This document shows positions 35,887-36,969 of a stretch of DNA of 36,969 nt, in pieces. Each line of letters starts with the position of its first letter. Positions within the stretch are counted from its first letter, which is position 1. The notes under the pieces were generated by a model. The model saw only the letters and a program-made list of their open reading frames with translations. It searched no databases and had not been told where the DNA came from. The stretch covers positions 1-36,969 of the forward strand of contig PIVY01000028.1 in the NCBI GenBank assembly GCA_003353795.1, read 5' to 3'. A program made the translations under genes and the position numbers. This stretch comes from a bacterium. Its GTDB lineage: Bacteria; Krumholzibacteriota; Krumholzibacteriia; LZORAL124-64-63.

Positions 35887-36969
35887 GCGCTTCTGGCGCG
35901 ACCTGGTCGTGGCGCTCCTGGTGCTGGCAGCGTTCGAGGTCTTCCTCGGGCGCAGCCTGGCGATCTTCGAGCCTCCGGCCGATGCGGACGTGACCGCAAC
36001 GACGCTCGACACGGGACTGCCGGACGGCCTCTATTCGATCGCCCGACAGGATCCGCTCGTCGTCTTCGCGCAACTGAACCGGGACCTGGACGACCGGCCC
36101 GTGGTCTTCGTCGGCGACTCCCAGGGCGCGGCCCCCCATGGCGGCGGCGCTGCGTATCCGCAGCAGGCACTGGCCCGGTTGCGATGGACCGATCCCGAGA
36201 CAGCCGTGATCTCGCTCCACCTCGGCGGCGCCAATGCCTACGAGCAGGGCGCGCTCCTGTTGGCCATGCTCGACGCCGGGATCCGGCCGCGCCTGGTGGT
36301 GTGGTCGCACAGCATCTTCAGTCAGCGCAAGAACCAGATCCGCAGCGAACTGTCGGCCACCTACCGGGCCGTCGAGCCGACCATGGATCCCATTGCCGGA
36401 AGCGTGGTGCTCGTGGGGGAGGCCGGCGACGCGTCCGCCGGTGGCGAGAAAGACGGTGTCCGCCATGCCGTCGATGCACTGACCCGGCAGTGGGACGGCG
36501 TGATCGCGCAATCGGCCAGCGTGTCGTTCATGCGGCGCCCTCTCTACGACAAGGGACAGATCCTGCGCCGCAGCGAACTGGGGCGGCTCGTACCCACATC
36601 CGTGCTGGGTGGTACGGCGCGGCAATTCGATCCGCCGGCATCCGTTCTGCGGGGCGCGGCCGGGCTCGTGGGCGGCGTCTCACGGATCCTGGTCGACGAT
36701 GGCGTCTGCGTCGTGAACTTCATCGCGCCCATCGACCGCGAGGTTACCCCGCGGGCCTTCTCGCAGCGATCAGAAGCGGTGTCGTATCCAGAGCTGGAAG
36801 CGGCCTCACGCGAGGCTGGAGCGGGTTTCGTGAATCTGCTCGACGCCATGCCGCACTCGAACTTCGGTGAGTACGAGGACGGCACACGCGATGCCTTCCA
36901 TTTCGATACTGCCGGGCATGCGGCGCTCGCCGACTCGTTGCTGGCGGCGGCGCTTCAACACTGTCCGCG
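35852..36969 (+). CDS. SGNH-family hydrolase/acyltransferase partner of the MBOAT (3' end outside window)
   Basis: An open frame runs from GTG 35852 to the end of the window without a stop (372 codons seen). It starts inside the MBOAT gene, with GGAGG 5-6 bases upstream, giving a 35-base overlap. A membrane helix lies at about 18-36. SGNH blocks are visible: nucleophile Ser90 in VFVGDSQGAAPHGG, the Gly/Asn region HLGGANAYEQG (Asn128), and the C-terminal DAFHFDTAGH with Asp347 and His350. The end looks close to complete. AlgJ/AlgX/DltD-like proteins of this fold complete the acyl transfer that an MBOAT begins. Partner role inferred from order and fold. Confidence 0.85.
   Translation, partial: MATSPSSTSSSRRFWRDLVVALLVLAAFEVFLGRSLAIFEPPADADVTATTLDTGLPDGLYSIARQDPLVVFAQLNRDLDDRPVVFVGDSQGAAPHGGGAAYPQQALARLRWTDPETAVISLHLGGANAYEQGALLLAMLDAGIRPRLVVWSHSIFSQRKNQIRSELSATYRAVEPTMDPIAGSVVLVGEAGDASAGGEKDGVRHAVDALTRQWDGVIAQSASVSFMRRPLYDKGQILRRSELGRLVPTSVLGGTARQFDPPASVLRGAAGLVGGVSRILVDDGVCVVNFIAPIDREVTPRAFSQRSEAVSYPELEAASREAGAGFVNLLDAMPHSNFGEYEDGTRDAFHFDTAGHAALADSLLAAALQHCP

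Overview
This is a GC-rich window (roughly two thirds G+C by eye) with tightly packed genes from a diderm bacterium. An LPS-heptose epimerase gene (hldD), lipobox and signal-peptide proteins, and five secreted proteins ending in a FlgD-Ig / T9SS-like tail (the N-P-[FL]-N-P motif, then 'YDLRG'-like, 'G.H...W.G.D..G...SG.Y' and a terminal LVK/LVR) point to the FCB side of the tree, for example Eisenbacteria, Krumholzibacteriota or Latescibacterota-like lineages. That placement is inferred from gene families; no rRNA is present.

Layout. (1) 1-1680, minus: an octaheme hydroxylamine-oxidoreductase-like cytochrome and a cut-off NapC/NirT-type membrane partner, behind a perfect FNR/CRP-family box (1776-1789). 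(2) 1979-7012, plus: a 1022-aa secreted FlgD-tail protein, a 171-bp structured palindromic element, and a sodium:solute symporter. (3) 7032-9831, minus: a small zinc-ribbon protein and an OmpR-type response regulator plus histidine kinase pair. A 0.58-kb gene-free region (9832-10412) follows; part of it is AT-rich. (4) 10413-12625, plus: an ABC-2 exporter (ATPase and permease), closed by a second copy of the palindromic element. (5) 12773-19619, minus: two tandem paralogous secreted beta-propeller proteins, both 732 aa, and a HEAT-repeat/cyclophilin fusion lipoprotein. (6) 19749-25243, plus: an operon with overlapping or nearly touching genes: asd, ecfT-like, truA, fructose-6-phosphate aldolase-like transaldolase, HtrA-type protease, hldD. 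(7) 25332-29221, plus: two more secreted propeller-type proteins with FlgD tails, each with its own promoter-like sequence. (8) 29340 to the window end, plus: a coupled six-gene envelope operon made of two AlkP-superfamily hydrolases, a ribbon-helix-helix-like small protein, a three-TM protein, an AlgI-type MBOAT acyltransferase and an SGNH hydrolase. The SGNH gene starts inside the MBOAT gene and runs off the window.

The most unusual signals are: (a) the two long palindromic elements, whose cores are almost the same while their long arms have diverged between copies yet stay self-complementary, both lying in the same sense just 3' of a FlgD-tail gene; (b) the AlkP-AlkP-RHH-3TM-MBOAT-SGNH operon, a plausible surface-glycan or lipid modification system; (c) the octaheme HAO-like/NapC pair under an apparent class-I FNR promoter, which suggests an anaerobic role in nitrogen-oxide metabolism. 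No tRNA, rRNA, CRISPR array or transposase was seen.
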